Shown: one piece after another, positions 37,589 through 47,566 of the stretch
Layout of the letters: every line of letters starts with the position of its first letter
Numbering within the stretch: position 1 is the first letter of the stretch
Assembly: GCA_963825335.1 (NCBI GenBank)
Contig: CAWGSP010000001.1
Location: forward strand, 1,612,001-1,676,000
Reading direction: 5' to 3'
Length of the DNA stretch: 64,000 nt
Source: Methanobacterium_B sp963825335
GTDB lineage: Archaea > Methanobacteriota > Methanobacteria > Methanobacteriales > Methanobacteriaceae
Position numbers and translations under genes: made by a program
Notes under the pieces: generated by a model
Databases searched by the model: none
Seen by the model: only the letters and a program-made list of their open reading frames with translations
Told to the model about the DNA's origin: nothing

Positions 37589-38518
37589 TTACAAATATCT
37601 GTCGGTGAAGAGTATCCAAATCACGAATAGAACAATTAAAATTGGTAAATTGAGTATCAACAGGCCTAACGTGATTATGGAGAACCTGGTGGCTATATAT
37701 GGTAGAATATTGTATAAAACATCTTCATTTTGATCAAAATTGGTTTTAATTCCATAAATGACGGTTGAAACCATTGAAATCAAGAAAATTAGTGCGAAAA
37801 ATACTATCAACAAATAATTTGGTATGAAGTAATAGATACTGGCCAATAAAAAGATGTATCCTATGATGAGTGATATGTACTCGACGATGTTAGCATTTTT
37901 TTTACCCAGAATAACAGCAAATGTTCTGCAATCAAAGGAGAGATCTAGTTCATATTCTATTATGGTGTGTTTGATCTCGTGTCCGAAGTAGATCATAAAC
38001 AAACCCAAGATCAGCATTACACTCCCAAAACTAAAATAATTAAACTGGCTCAACAACATTACTGAGGGTAACACGAAAAAACCTATTGAAGCAACCACTG
38101 GACCTACAATACTTTCTTTAAATCTTATTTTTATACCGCTGTAACTTAGCCATAAAAATATATAAATAAGCGTCAGTATTATGGCTGCTTTTGATGAATA
38201 AATCAATACTGTAAAGAATAGGGATAGTAAGAAACTAAGTATTATTGCGGTGAGCACAAATTTTTTAGATACCGCTCCCTGAGTAATCGGGTTCTTTTCT
38301 TTAGGATCCTTATCAGCATCACAGAGAGTGTTGTACATAAATCCTGCAGCAAATAATGGAACAAATGGTAATATATATAATATGGCCCAGACCGAACTTA
38401 TGAAACCACTGTGAAATAGAATGGCATAAAATGGAAATATTGTGATCAAATAAGGACCAAATTTCAATGATTTACTCGTACGGTACAGCTGTCTAAACGA
38501 ATTAAGAGAGTTATTCAC
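37589..38518 (-). CDS. UbiA-family prenyltransferase
   Basis: 309 residues, eight to nine membrane helices. First Asp-rich motif NTLCDADKDPKEKNP, second EYELDLSFDCRTFAV, as in UbiA enzymes binding prenyl diphosphate through Mg. GTG start after GGGTGATAAAAC, overlapping the stop of the upstream gene by GTGA. The neighbour is a carotenoid-hydratase-like protein, so the pair resembles LyeJ-CruF, which in haloarchaea extends and hydrates lycopene to bacterioruberin precursors. Alternatively it prenylates another lipid for glycan synthesis. Confidence 0.85.
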   Translation of the reverse strand: MNNSLNSFRQLYRTSKSLKFGPYLITIFPFYAILFHSGFISSVWAILYILPFVPLFAAGFMYNTLCDADKDPKEKNPITQGAVSKKFVLTAIILSFLLSLFFTVLIYSSKAAIILTLIYIFLWLSYSGIKIRFKESIVGPVVASIGFFVLPSVMLLSQFNYFSFGSVMLILGLFMIYFGHEIKHTIIEYELDLSFDCRTFAVILGKKNANIVEYISLIIGYIFLLASIYYFIPNYLLIVFFALIFLISMVSTVIYGIKTNFDQNEDVLYNILPYIATRFSIITLGLLILNLPILIVLFVIWILFTDRYL

Positions 38519-39447
38519 GTTTTATCACCCTTTGAAGTATAATTTGTTAGTCTAGATAGAACAGCAATTAAAATGAATGGGAACATGGTTGCTGTACCAA
38601 TCAACACAAATTCTGGGTTTCCGATTAATAATGCTTCTATTGCATATGTTAAGAAGTACATCACGTATAAAGAGACTATGGTAATGGATATCAATAACGA
38701 TCCTATTGGGAACTGGTTATTACTTCGTTTAACAGATTCATAACTTCTGAATAGTATCATGGCTAAAAATGTTACCAAAAACCATCCAACAAAGTTACTT
38801 ATAGGTATTCCAAAGTAAGGACCACCACCTATCCAAAACCATCCAGCTAGTTGATGGGAAGCTGTAACAGGATCTAGAATCATGTCTAAATTCATTGCTA
38901 TCATTCCATCGATCGCGGATAGTATGATGATTAAAGGGATAACCAAAAGAATTCTTTGTGTGTGTATGTTCGGTTTTGTACCTGTAAATCCCCTTAAGAT
39001 TATGTTTGTAATTGTATAAGACATATAAATGATTATTGCCCATGAAATAACCGTCATTACTGGCACGGTTCCAAAAAAGAAGGGGCTTAATGCGGGATTG
39101 TAATAATAATGTCCGAATATCAAACCGAAATTGACACCAATGAATTCAGAGATCAAACCAAGGCTAAGAGTTATTACGAATATAATAGCGGTCTTTATTT
39201 TTCCCAATGATACAGATGAATGAAGTAAAACAAACCCAAGGGCACAATATACCCATAATGAGCCTATTAATGCTATAATTTGATTATCTATGGCTAATAT
39301 TGAATAAAAGAAGCTAATGAATGTTATTATTAATAAAACAAAATAGATGGGTATGACTTTTTTCTCAATATATGCCGAATTTTTCAACAATATCAAAATT
39401 ATTGCAATGACAATTAGTAACCAGCCGAGTAAACTTGTGTATATCAT
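38515..39447 (-). CDS. CruF-like (DUF422) carotenoid biosynthesis membrane protein
   Basis: 310 residues, seven to eight membrane helices with family motifs SEFIGVNFGLIFGHYYY, a DMILDPV motif and GGPYFGIPISNFVGWFL. The family contains the bisanhydrobacterioruberin 3'',1''-hydratase CruF. Coupled by a 4-nt overlap to the UbiA-like gene. No phytoene synthase or desaturase lies in this window, so a carotenoid substrate is unproven; a polyprenyl lipid is the alternative. Confidence 0.82.
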   Translation of the reverse strand: MIYTSLLGWLLIVIAIILILLKNSAYIEKKVIPIYFVLLIITFISFFYSILAIDNQIIALIGSLWVYCALGFVLLHSSVSLGKIKTAIIFVITLSLGLISEFIGVNFGLIFGHYYYNPALSPFFFGTVPVMTVISWAIIIYMSYTITNIILRGFTGTKPNIHTQRILLVIPLIIILSAIDGMIAMNLDMILDPVTASHQLAGWFWIGGGPYFGIPISNFVGWFLVTFLAMILFRSYESVKRSNNQFPIGSLLISITIVSLYVMYFLTYAIEALLIGNPEFVLIGTATMFPFILIAVLSRLTNYTSKGDKT

Positions 39448-39522
39448 AGTTTAAACCTTAAACTTGTTATCAACAATTTTCTTATTTACTTTATAAATAA
39501 TATTATTTATAATATATTATTT

Positions 39523-40959
39523 TCAGAAATTCCTAATTTTTTTCACCAGACTAATATCTACTTCATCAATTCCCTTGACTAAATATAGTACAATTAGATA
39601 GATTACAGCGGCTGAAACCACTAAAATAATTAGATTAAGGCTACTGAAGTACCATACGAATAAGAGCATGATCAGTGAGGCGATTAAAACCTTGGATATA
39701 TCTTTTAGCACAATTTTGTAAGAGATTCCGTAACCTATCCTGTAAACAATAAAAATCACCGATCCAACCAGTATTACTTCTGTTATGAATGTTGCAATAC
39801 TCGCTCCTATAAAACTGTATCGTGGTATTAGAATTAAGTTGATGATGATATTCATTAATAAGCAAATAATAGAAATTTTTGTGATTATCATCTGTTTATT
39901 TGTTGATTGGAGTAATTGTATGTAGGCTGCTCCTGCAAAGGTGAATACTATTGCCCATATTAGTATTTGTATTGATTCAATTGATGGAGTATATCCCGCC
40001 CCGTATATGAGTAATGTAATCCTTTTAGCCAGTATTGTGGTTGCCAAGCCTACGGGGATTGCAATTATGATCATATATTTAAAATATCTTTCATAAAGTA
40101 AGTTTAAAGATTCTTTTGATGAATCTGCGTATAATCTGGACATTACAGGGAATACGGCGGTGTTTATTGTGGTTGGAATAAATAATACCAGATACATCAA
40201 TCTGTAAGCTGCACTGTAATATCCTACTGCTTGTGTTCCTTTGAATATTGAAAGCAATATAGAATCGGTATATGTGTATAACATTCCACTTATGGTTATA
40301 ATTCCAAATGGCCAGGCTTCCTTAATGGTTGGTTTCCAAAAACTTAGGTCGAGTTCAAATTTAAAATCACTAAATTTCCAGAGGTAAATAACCAACGCAT
40401 AAATAAAGACCAGTGAGCTCGTGAAAACATAAACAAATGCTAGATATATTATACTAAACCCGTAGTGAATCACTGTTACTGTTCCTGCTAGCAATACTAC
40501 ACTGTTCAGTATGTTGGCCAGTGACAAATATTCCATTCGTTCACTAGCTTGGAATATTGAAGTGAAAATCCCATAGAACGCGTTGATAATCACTGATAAA
40601 GTTATTATATAAATAATGTCACGAACCAGTGGAGTATACCCTATTATATTAACAGCAACTGCTAACAATCCAAATGTTATAAATGCCAAAAAAATCTTCA
40701 TTACAGCTGTATTTGAAACATATTTATTGGCCAATAACCTATTTCTGGAAATTTCTCGCACCATCAATGTGGAAAGACCCATATCTACAACAACACCAAA
40801 AATAGCTGAAAGTGACAGTGCTAATGATATGCTTCCAAATCCATTAGCACCTAGGTACCTTGCTGTGTAGATCACGGTGATAAAACCCAACAAATAGGTC
40901 AAGATCTGGGCAAAAAAAATTACCCCTACATTTTTGCCTATTTTTTGGATTGTGTTCAT
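39523..40959 (-). CDS. polysaccharide flippase (RfbX/Wzx type)
   Basis: 478 residues with about 14 membrane helices and the family opening (NVGVIFFAQILTYLLGFITVIYTARYLGANGFG). Expected to move lipid-linked oligosaccharide across the membrane. First gene of the minus-strand run with the carotenoid-like and GT2 genes. Gene is intact, unlike the exporter genes at 58 kb. Confidence 0.9.
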   Translation of the reverse strand: MNTIQKIGKNVGVIFFAQILTYLLGFITVIYTARYLGANGFGSISLALSLSAIFGVVVDMGLSTLMVREISRNRLLANKYVSNTAVMKIFLAFITFGLLAVAVNIIGYTPLVRDIIYIITLSVIINAFYGIFTSIFQASERMEYLSLANILNSVVLLAGTVTVIHYGFSIIYLAFVYVFTSSLVFIYALVIYLWKFSDFKFELDLSFWKPTIKEAWPFGIITISGMLYTYTDSILLSIFKGTQAVGYYSAAYRLMYLVLFIPTTINTAVFPVMSRLYADSSKESLNLLYERYFKYMIIIAIPVGLATTILAKRITLLIYGAGYTPSIESIQILIWAIVFTFAGAAYIQLLQSTNKQMIITKISIICLLMNIIINLILIPRYSFIGASIATFITEVILVGSVIFIVYRIGYGISYKIVLKDISKVLIASLIMLLFVWYFSSLNLIILVVSAAVIYLIVLYLVKGIDEVDISLVKKIRNF

Positions 40960-41337
40960 CTATAAACCTATTTTTTATTGTGACAAAATCTTTAAAATTG
41001 GAAATTTTATTATTATAATATTATTCCTAACATCTTTTATTATTTTCTTAAACTCAAAGATATACAATGTACTGATCATGTCTTTAAAATGAGAGATTAA
41101 AGCTCTAGATAGATTCCATATTGCCCAAACCAGTTCTGATTAGAATTTTTTTTTATAAGGACCAAATTTAGATTGACTTTGATATATTTTATTTAGTATT
41201 ATCCATTTGTTTATGATCGGGTGAATCGGGGCAATGATCCCTATGGTACATTCTGCAATCGAATAATTTTTATGATTCGATTTTATTGGAACCCAAAAGA
41301 ATTTTTATTAAAAAAGTAATAATATCCATGTGAGTAT
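40960..41337. other. intergenic, 378 bp, divergent promoter region
   Basis: Lies between the flippase (minus) and the acetyltransferase (plus), so it must hold both promoters; TATA-like TTTTTATTA near 41305 is a candidate for the plus gene. No gene seen. Confidence 0.35.
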
Positions 41338-41865
41338 ATGAATTTTTTTTCCTCAATAAAAGAAGATGCATCAGGCATCATTTGGAATCTGTTTATCAAT
41401 ACCATAGCTTCGTCTAAATTGATGACACCAAGGATTAGAAAATTGATCTACAACTCAATGGGATTGGATGTAAGCAACAATGCTCATGTATCGGCAAGTT
41501 GTTTTATGGGTAATCCCAACGTATCAATAGATGAAAATACTTTCATAAATTATAACTGCTTCTTTGATTCTTTCAGCAAAATAACTATCGGAAAAGATTG
41601 TTTAATCGCGATGGAAGTGATGTTTTGCACTTCTAAGCACGATACATTTGAAGAAAATGGGTCAGTAAACATATCTCGACAAACAACAGGAAAGCCCATA
41701 AACATAGAAGATAATTGCTGGATCGGGGCAAGATCGACTATACTACCTGGAGTAACTGTTCATGAAGGTTGTATTATTGCTGCGGGAGCCGTTGTTAATA
41801 AGGATTGTGAAAAATTCTCTTTATATGCGGGAATACCAGCCAAAAAAATTAAACAACTGAAATGA
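41338..41865 (+). CDS. left-handed beta-helix O-acetyltransferase
   Basis: 175 residues with hexapeptide repeats (VSIDENTFINYNC; ITIGKDCLIA; INIEDNCWIGARSTILPGVTVHEGCIIAAGAVV) and the CTSKHD segment with the catalytic His of maltose/galactoside acetyltransferase-like enzymes. Likely uses acetyl-CoA to modify a glycan sugar. Single gene facing away from the flippase. Confidence 0.88.
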   Translation: MNFFSSIKEDASGIIWNLFINTIASSKLMTPRIRKLIYNSMGLDVSNNAHVSASCFMGNPNVSIDENTFINYNCFFDSFSKITIGKDCLIAMEVMFCTSKHDTFEENGSVNISRQTTGKPINIEDNCWIGARSTILPGVTVHEGCIIAAGAVVNKDCEKFSLYAGIPAKKIKQLK

Positions 41866-42374
41866 TCAAACAGACACCAATGGAACACTTGGGATTAAAT
41901 ATTTTTTTTTGCGTACCTAACCATCATGTTAATTGATTAAATAATGTCGAAATTTAAAAATGTTATCTCAATACTTGTTATGTTTTTGGATAATTTTTAT
42001 ACAACAAATTATCCTCGTGATCCACATTATTTGAATCTTATAAATGATCAAAAAAAACACCTTTAATATTGATCGTGGAGAATAGTGTAAAAAGAGAATT
42101 AACACCTAATTTCGTTTATTTGGAGTGTTATTACTGTGCTTTCAATACACAAAAAAAATGCCAATTGTAGATATATTGGTGTTGTATATAACTCCATTAC
42201 TTCTTAATAAAAATTTATTAAGCACTAGTAACAAAGTATATGGTAATTCAATTAAATCTCAATAATTTTAATAATAAAAATTTTGGTGAATGTTTAACCA
42301 AAATCAGGAATATCATCTCAATTAACTTGAAATAATCTGATTAACCTTTTTAAATTAATTTAGAAGTGTTAACC
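41866..42374. other. intergenic, about 510 bp
   Basis: No gene or repeat recognised. It probably includes the promoter for the three-gene plus-strand run starting at 42375. Confidence 0.35.
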
Positions 42375-43946
42375 ATGTTAAAAGATATACCGATCAATAA
42401 ACTACTTTGGATAGTTCCAGGTGTAGTTGCATTTTTTATAGCTTTAATCCCAACCTTATCATATCAATGGCCTCTGACGCTTGACATATTTTATCATGTA
42501 CACATAGCACAAGTTTACAGTCATTATGGGATTACACTAGTAGATCCCCTAACAAATCCACCTAATGGGACACCAATAGCATACCCTCCACTTTTCAGTT
42601 TGATCATAATGGTTTTAGGCACCATACTAAAAGTTGACTATTTCCAAGTTGCACGCTTCTTACAGCCAATCTTAGCTCTTTCAGTTGTTTTATCAGTATC
42701 ATATGTGGCCAAAAAGTTTTATGGTGATATTGCAGGAATTTCAGCAGGATTCCTTGTCTTGTCCAGTTATTTATTCAGCCGTCTTGTTTCACCACTTCCT
42801 GAAACACTGGCCCTGGTATTCGTACCATTGACTGTTTACCTCTTCTACAAATCTGTGACAACCAAAAAATATAACTACGCACTACTATCGAGTTTACTAT
42901 TTTTAGTAGTAATAGGAACACATCAAGCCACCACACTACTATTATTTCTGATAATCACAGCGATAGCCTTTGTTGTGGGGATAATAAAAAGAGAGAAGAG
43001 TTTCTTAATCAGCTATGCATATTTTTTATCGTTACCAGTGATAGTTGGGATACTATTATCTGTTGCAGCGATAATATTTGCTCCAAATTTTGTGAGTAAA
43101 ATATTTACCTATGGTTTAACAGCTGTGACTGGATACACATCGTCCGTTCCAACCAATGAACCGATAAGTTACGCTAAATACATAGCGTATCTGGGAATAG
43201 TTATGATTTTTGTGATTGTTGGGGCTGTAGTGGCAATAAAGAGGAGAGAAACCAGAGATCTATTTGTTATAGTGTGGGCCATAGTAATTTTTCTTATGAG
43301 CAACTCATACTGGTTCGGTGTTAATGTTTATACCATCAGGGTGTTGGTACACCTGCTTTTACCCCTTTCTATTCTTGGCGGGATGGGTCTGAGTTACTTT
43401 TATCTTGATTATAAAAAGAGAGAATTTCCATCAAAATCTAAACGCTCAGTTTTCTTAATTTCAATATTTGTAATATCCACCCTGTTTGCATTCACAACTG
43501 TAACAGCCCCGAACTTCAATGTCCTGCCCAAGTACAATTCACAACCCTACGAATTGAGTGACCTCACCATTCCCCAGCTTGCCCCACCAACAAACTCTGA
43601 CATTGAACTTGCTGAATGGTTTAATGCCCACGGTGATAAAAAATTGGTAACAGTATCCAATAACTACGAAACAAATCAGTTTTTAGTTGCAACAACAGGC
43701 CAACCTATCGCAGGTGTAATATCATCTGAACATGTAATAGAATGGGGATTTGGAGCAGAAGAACTATCACAAAAGGATATTGGCTATTATGTATTCGATA
43801 AAAGATTAACCTTCTCATCGTATCCCAATAAAATAATCAGTGAAGGTGGATTCATATACTACAATAAAAATGATCTCACCTCTCTTCTACCGCCTAAAAC
43901 ACAATTACTCTATGAAAATGAAAATTACATGGTTTTCAAGGTTTAA
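42375..43946 (+). CDS. GT-C type membrane glycosyltransferase
   Basis: 523 residues, about 12 membrane helices and a 130-residue extracytoplasmic C-terminal domain. The first loop has LTLDIFYHVHIAQVY, an Asp-containing signature of lipid-phosphate-sugar-dependent GT-C enzymes, and PPLFSLIIMVLG follows. It would use dolichyl-phosphate sugar, for which the DPM-like enzyme at 23130 is a possible source. ATG at 42375 preferred over GTG at 42366 because GAAGTG serves as ribosome site. Operon with the next two genes. Confidence 0.78.
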   Translation: MLKDIPINKLLWIVPGVVAFFIALIPTLSYQWPLTLDIFYHVHIAQVYSHYGITLVDPLTNPPNGTPIAYPPLFSLIIMVLGTILKVDYFQVARFLQPILALSVVLSVSYVAKKFYGDIAGISAGFLVLSSYLFSRLVSPLPETLALVFVPLTVYLFYKSVTTKKYNYALLSSLLFLVVIGTHQATTLLLFLIITAIAFVVGIIKREKSFLISYAYFLSLPVIVGILLSVAAIIFAPNFVSKIFTYGLTAVTGYTSSVPTNEPISYAKYIAYLGIVMIFVIVGAVVAIKRRETRDLFVIVWAIVIFLMSNSYWFGVNVYTIRVLVHLLLPLSILGGMGLSYFYLDYKKREFPSKSKRSVFLISIFVISTLFAFTTVTAPNFNVLPKYNSQPYELSDLTIPQLAPPTNSDIELAEWFNAHGDKKLVTVSNNYETNQFLVATTGQPIAGVISSEHVIEWGFGAEELSQKDIGYYVFDKRLTFSSYPNKIISEGGFIYYNKNDLTSLLPPKTQLLYENENYMVFKV

Positions 43947-43989
43947 ATTATAAATTGTTAAATAAAAATTTATTCAGGAGTAAACAAAC

Positions 43990-45180
43990 ATGAAAATTGC
44001 CATCGTAGCACCCATGGATCCAAGAACAGGTATAAGCAATTATTCTGAGACACTGGCCATCGAATTGCTGAAACTAGGCGAGGAAGTTGATATAGTATCA
44101 CCAGAAAATACATCCAACCCATTTTTGACCGAACATGTCAAAATGAGAAACGTTGCTCCAGAAAATTTTAATGATCAAGATTATGATATAATCCATTTCC
44201 AACTAGCAAATTCACCGCTACAAGAATTCCAGCTTCACATACTCGAAGACAAACATAAAACACTAAAAACCAACCCAAATATTATTACAACAGTCCATGA
44301 TGCCAGAAATTTTGACACCTTCGATCCTACATGTGTCAAATGTCTATCATTTACCAGGCATTACTTAAACAGTCCACTCACCTATCCCTACGATATTGTT
44401 GATCGAGGATTTCAGAGAATATCTAAATATCTGATATTCCACAATCATTCAGCATCAGAAGAATATAAAAATAGATATAAACTCGGTGATAATGTTATTA
44501 GATGTATTCCACACCCTGCTTATCGTTTAGCAGGTTCACATGCAGTTGATTCTGTCAGGAGAATTTCCGATGAAAACAGATTCTTGGTTCCGGGCTACAT
44601 TTCACCATTCAAAGGCCAAGATTTACTAATAAAAGCCGTGAGTGAAGTGGATGAAAAATTAAAACTCATTTTCATGGGGGGAATAGTTGATGAAGGTTAC
44701 GGTAACTACCTACATGAACTGGTTGAACAAGAAGACGTAGGTGATAAAGTAGAATTTCTTGGATTTGTATCGGCTGACCAATTTATCGAAGAGTTTGACA
44801 AATCAAAGGTAGTCATGGTTCCCAGGTTAACGAGTTCATGGTTAAAAGAAAAGACCATGTACAAGTTAAGAAAAATTTTAGGATTAGATTATTTGATAAA
44901 CCAATCCACAAGCGGAGTACTAACAAAGGCATTGGCTTCGGGTAAACCAATCATATGCTCAAAAAGTCAAGGATTTGCCGACTATGTTAACTTTTCTAGG
45001 GGAATACTATGCGAAGATAAGATTGAAAGTTGGAGAAATGCCATGAATTATATGTTACAAAATACAGATAAAATAGAACAAATGGCAATGAATTCTAGAG
45101 AATATGCTATGAAAACTTTAAACCCTAAATTAATAGCAAAAAAGCATTTAAACCTTTACAAAGAGTGTTCAGAAATATAA
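43990..45180 (+). CDS. GT4 glycosyltransferase
   Basis: 396 residues: MKIAIVAPMDPRTGISNYS N-terminal loop, FLVPGYISPFKGQDLLIKAV hinge and donor domain, and SGVLTKALASGKPIICSKSQGF. CAGGAG 8 nt before the ATG. Cytosolic; between two integral membrane proteins in one operon. Confidence 0.88.
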   Translation: MKIAIVAPMDPRTGISNYSETLAIELLKLGEEVDIVSPENTSNPFLTEHVKMRNVAPENFNDQDYDIIHFQLANSPLQEFQLHILEDKHKTLKTNPNIITTVHDARNFDTFDPTCVKCLSFTRHYLNSPLTYPYDIVDRGFQRISKYLIFHNHSASEEYKNRYKLGDNVIRCIPHPAYRLAGSHAVDSVRRISDENRFLVPGYISPFKGQDLLIKAVSEVDEKLKLIFMGGIVDEGYGNYLHELVEQEDVGDKVEFLGFVSADQFIEEFDKSKVVMVPRLTSSWLKEKTMYKLRKILGLDYLINQSTSGVLTKALASGKPIICSKSQGFADYVNFSRGILCEDKIESWRNAMNYMLQNTDKIEQMAMNSREYAMKTLNPKLIAKKHLNLYKECSEI

Positions 45181-45202
45181 TCATATCAAAGTGGTAGTGA
45201 TC

Positions 45203-47392
45203 ATGAAAATAATGAATCCATTTCAGATGAACGATTGGAATATTAAAGACCTATTTATCTTTGTTATTGCTGTACAGATAATATTATTAGTAACTGCAGG
45301 CCTCAATAATATTGGGCTCAACATACCCATAATACAAGTAATAGCTGCTTTTATCTCTTTGATATATCTGAACGGAATTTTGTTACTCAGAATTCTTAGA
45401 ATTCATGGCCTTGGAAATATTGAAAATGTATTATACGCCGTTGGTTTGAGCATTGCTGCTGGTATGTTTTTTGGTATGCTAATAAATCTTACATATCCGT
45501 TATTGGGGATAACAAAACCTATTTCATTAATACCATTGATCATCACCTTCACCATATTCACTGGATTATTACTGGCATTGAGTTATATGAGGGATAGAAC
45601 ATATGATAAACCCACATCAATTGATCTGACCGGACTCATAAATCCCATAATAGCCTTTACTTTACTTCCATTTGTCGCAATATTCGGAACCACTTTAATG
45701 AATTATTATCATGACAACATTATTTTGATGATAATGTTCATTTTAATTGCTCTACTGCCTCTTCTAGTCGCATTCAAAGTATTCCTACCGAAAAAACTCT
45801 ACCCATTCGCGATTTTTTCGATAGCCCTTTCTTTACTCTTCTCAACATCTTTAATTTCGAATTACTTAACTGGATGGGATATCAATACAGAATATTACTT
45901 CTCTAATTTGGTTGTAACAAATTCGTATTGGAATTCATCAATTCCTCAAATGCTCAATGCAATGTTGAGTTTAGTTATAATAGTTCCAGTTTTCTCCAAG
46001 ATCTCGGGATTGAATGTTGTTGGAATATTTAAGATTGTTTACCCTTTTATTTTTGCTTTGGTTCCTGTTGGACTGTATGCAGTATTCAAAAAACAAACCA
46101 ACAACAGAATAGCATTTTTTTCATGTTTTTTGTTTGTCTCTATTTTCATGTTTTTTTTAGAGATGCCATATTTGGCAAGACAGGAAATAGGGGAATTATT
46201 CTTCGTGTTAATGATAATGTTAATGGTTGAAAAGAACTTAAATGAAAGAAATTTAATGATACTCACAGTCATATTTATCCCAGCTCTGCTTGTATCACAC
46301 TATTCGATGGATTACATCTACATATTCCTCGTATTATCATCATATGTGGTTGTTTTATTGCGAAATTTAAACTTGCCCCGTAGAATCCATTTTCTTGGAA
46401 GATGGTCATTTACTAAATTTTTCTTTGTTAAAAATGAAGAAACAGACACTTTCACTATGCGTTATAAATTACAGCTTATCCTACTCATAAGTGTAACCGC
46501 GGTATATTACATACTGGTATCGAGTTCTGAACTTTTTAATCTAACAGTTTTCACACTGCACAATTTAGTGAGTTTGGGTCTCAGTTACCTATTCAATCCT
46601 GGTGCCCACATGGCTCTGGGTATAGTCACAGGTATAAAATCTCCATTAAGAACCATTGCACTGGTTATACAACTAATCATACAAGCAGTGATTGCAGTTG
46701 GTGTTCTATTATTGATATACAGAAGAACTGGTATGAAATTTAATGAAAATTACAGCATATTTTCTGTAATGGGATTTTTGATGTTGATATTGGTACTGGT
46801 GATCCCATTCTTAGCCGGTGCCCTTAACCCTGACAGATTCTACCAAATCGCACTGATATTACTATCGGTCTTCTTTGTCGTGGGATGGATTGCGGTGTTT
46901 AATATTTTAAATAGGATATTAGGGTCGAAATGGACGGTTCAATCTATTTACAGTACTTCATTAAAATGTATTGCCGTATTTCTAGCCATCTCATTAATAT
47001 TTAATAGTGGGGCAGTTTATGAGATATTCCATGATAGTCCTTCTAACATGTCCCTGCACAGTTCAATGGACGGGCCACAGTTCAATGAAATGGAAATAAC
47101 CGGCGTTCAATGGTTAATGGAATATAAAATATATAACTTGGTGTATGCCGATCCATTTAGGTTTCTTTTACTGAATGGATTCAATTACTACACCTACAAC
47201 ATCCCAATAACTAACATGACAGTTTTCCAAGGCAAGTCCTATCTGTTCTTAGGCACATACAATATAGATCATAATCAGGTAGGAATCCCAACCATGGGGG
47301 TAAACCTTCTCAAATATATTAGCGACAGAAATCTTACTTCAACGAGAAGTAAAGTCTTTGACGATGGTGGTTCCCAGATTTATCAAGGATAA
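45203..47392 (+). CDS. DUF2206-type polytopic membrane protein (predicted GT-C)
   Basis: 729 residues, about 18 membrane helices, extracytoplasmic C-terminal domain of about 110 residues. The segment LTGWDINTEYYFSN in the first large loop carries an Asp as in GT-C enzymes. DUF2206 proteins are restricted mainly to methanogens and lie in glycan clusters. ATG at 45203 follows GGTAGTGATC; a GTG at 45191 lies in that site. Confidence 0.8.
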   Translation: MKIMNPFQMNDWNIKDLFIFVIAVQIILLVTAGLNNIGLNIPIIQVIAAFISLIYLNGILLLRILRIHGLGNIENVLYAVGLSIAAGMFFGMLINLTYPLLGITKPISLIPLIITFTIFTGLLLALSYMRDRTYDKPTSIDLTGLINPIIAFTLLPFVAIFGTTLMNYYHDNIILMIMFILIALLPLLVAFKVFLPKKLYPFAIFSIALSLLFSTSLISNYLTGWDINTEYYFSNLVVTNSYWNSSIPQMLNAMLSLVIIVPVFSKISGLNVVGIFKIVYPFIFALVPVGLYAVFKKQTNNRIAFFSCFLFVSIFMFFLEMPYLARQEIGELFFVLMIMLMVEKNLNERNLMILTVIFIPALLVSHYSMDYIYIFLVLSSYVVVLLRNLNLPRRIHFLGRWSFTKFFFVKNEETDTFTMRYKLQLILLISVTAVYYILVSSSELFNLTVFTLHNLVSLGLSYLFNPGAHMALGIVTGIKSPLRTIALVIQLIIQAVIAVGVLLLIYRRTGMKFNENYSIFSVMGFLMLILVLVIPFLAGALNPDRFYQIALILLSVFFVVGWIAVFNILNRILGSKWTVQSIYSTSLKCIAVFLAISLIFNSGAVYEIFHDSPSNMSLHSSMDGPQFNEMEITGVQWLMEYKIYNLVYADPFRFLLLNGFNYYTYNIPITNMTVFQGKSYLFLGTYNIDHNQVGIPTMGVNLLKYISDRNLTSTRSKVFDDGGSQIYQG

Positions 47393-47415
47393 ATCATCGA
47401 ATGAAAAAAATAAAA

Positions 47416-47436
47416 TTTTTTTAACTCATTTTTTTT
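47416..47436 (+). terminator. poly-T transcription stop after the DUF2206 gene
   Basis: Two T runs (seven and eight) separated by AACTCA, 24-44 nt past the stop codon. Typical archaeal U-rich termination signal. Confidence 0.5.
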
Positions 47437-47566
47437 ATGATATGCGCTGAACTGTTACTCATCAAAAGTTTTAAAATAAAATAGGCGATATTAATTAAAA
47501 ATATTGAATAATATCAAAAATTTTAAGACAATAAAATACAACCTGTTACAATGAGTAAAATCCATC

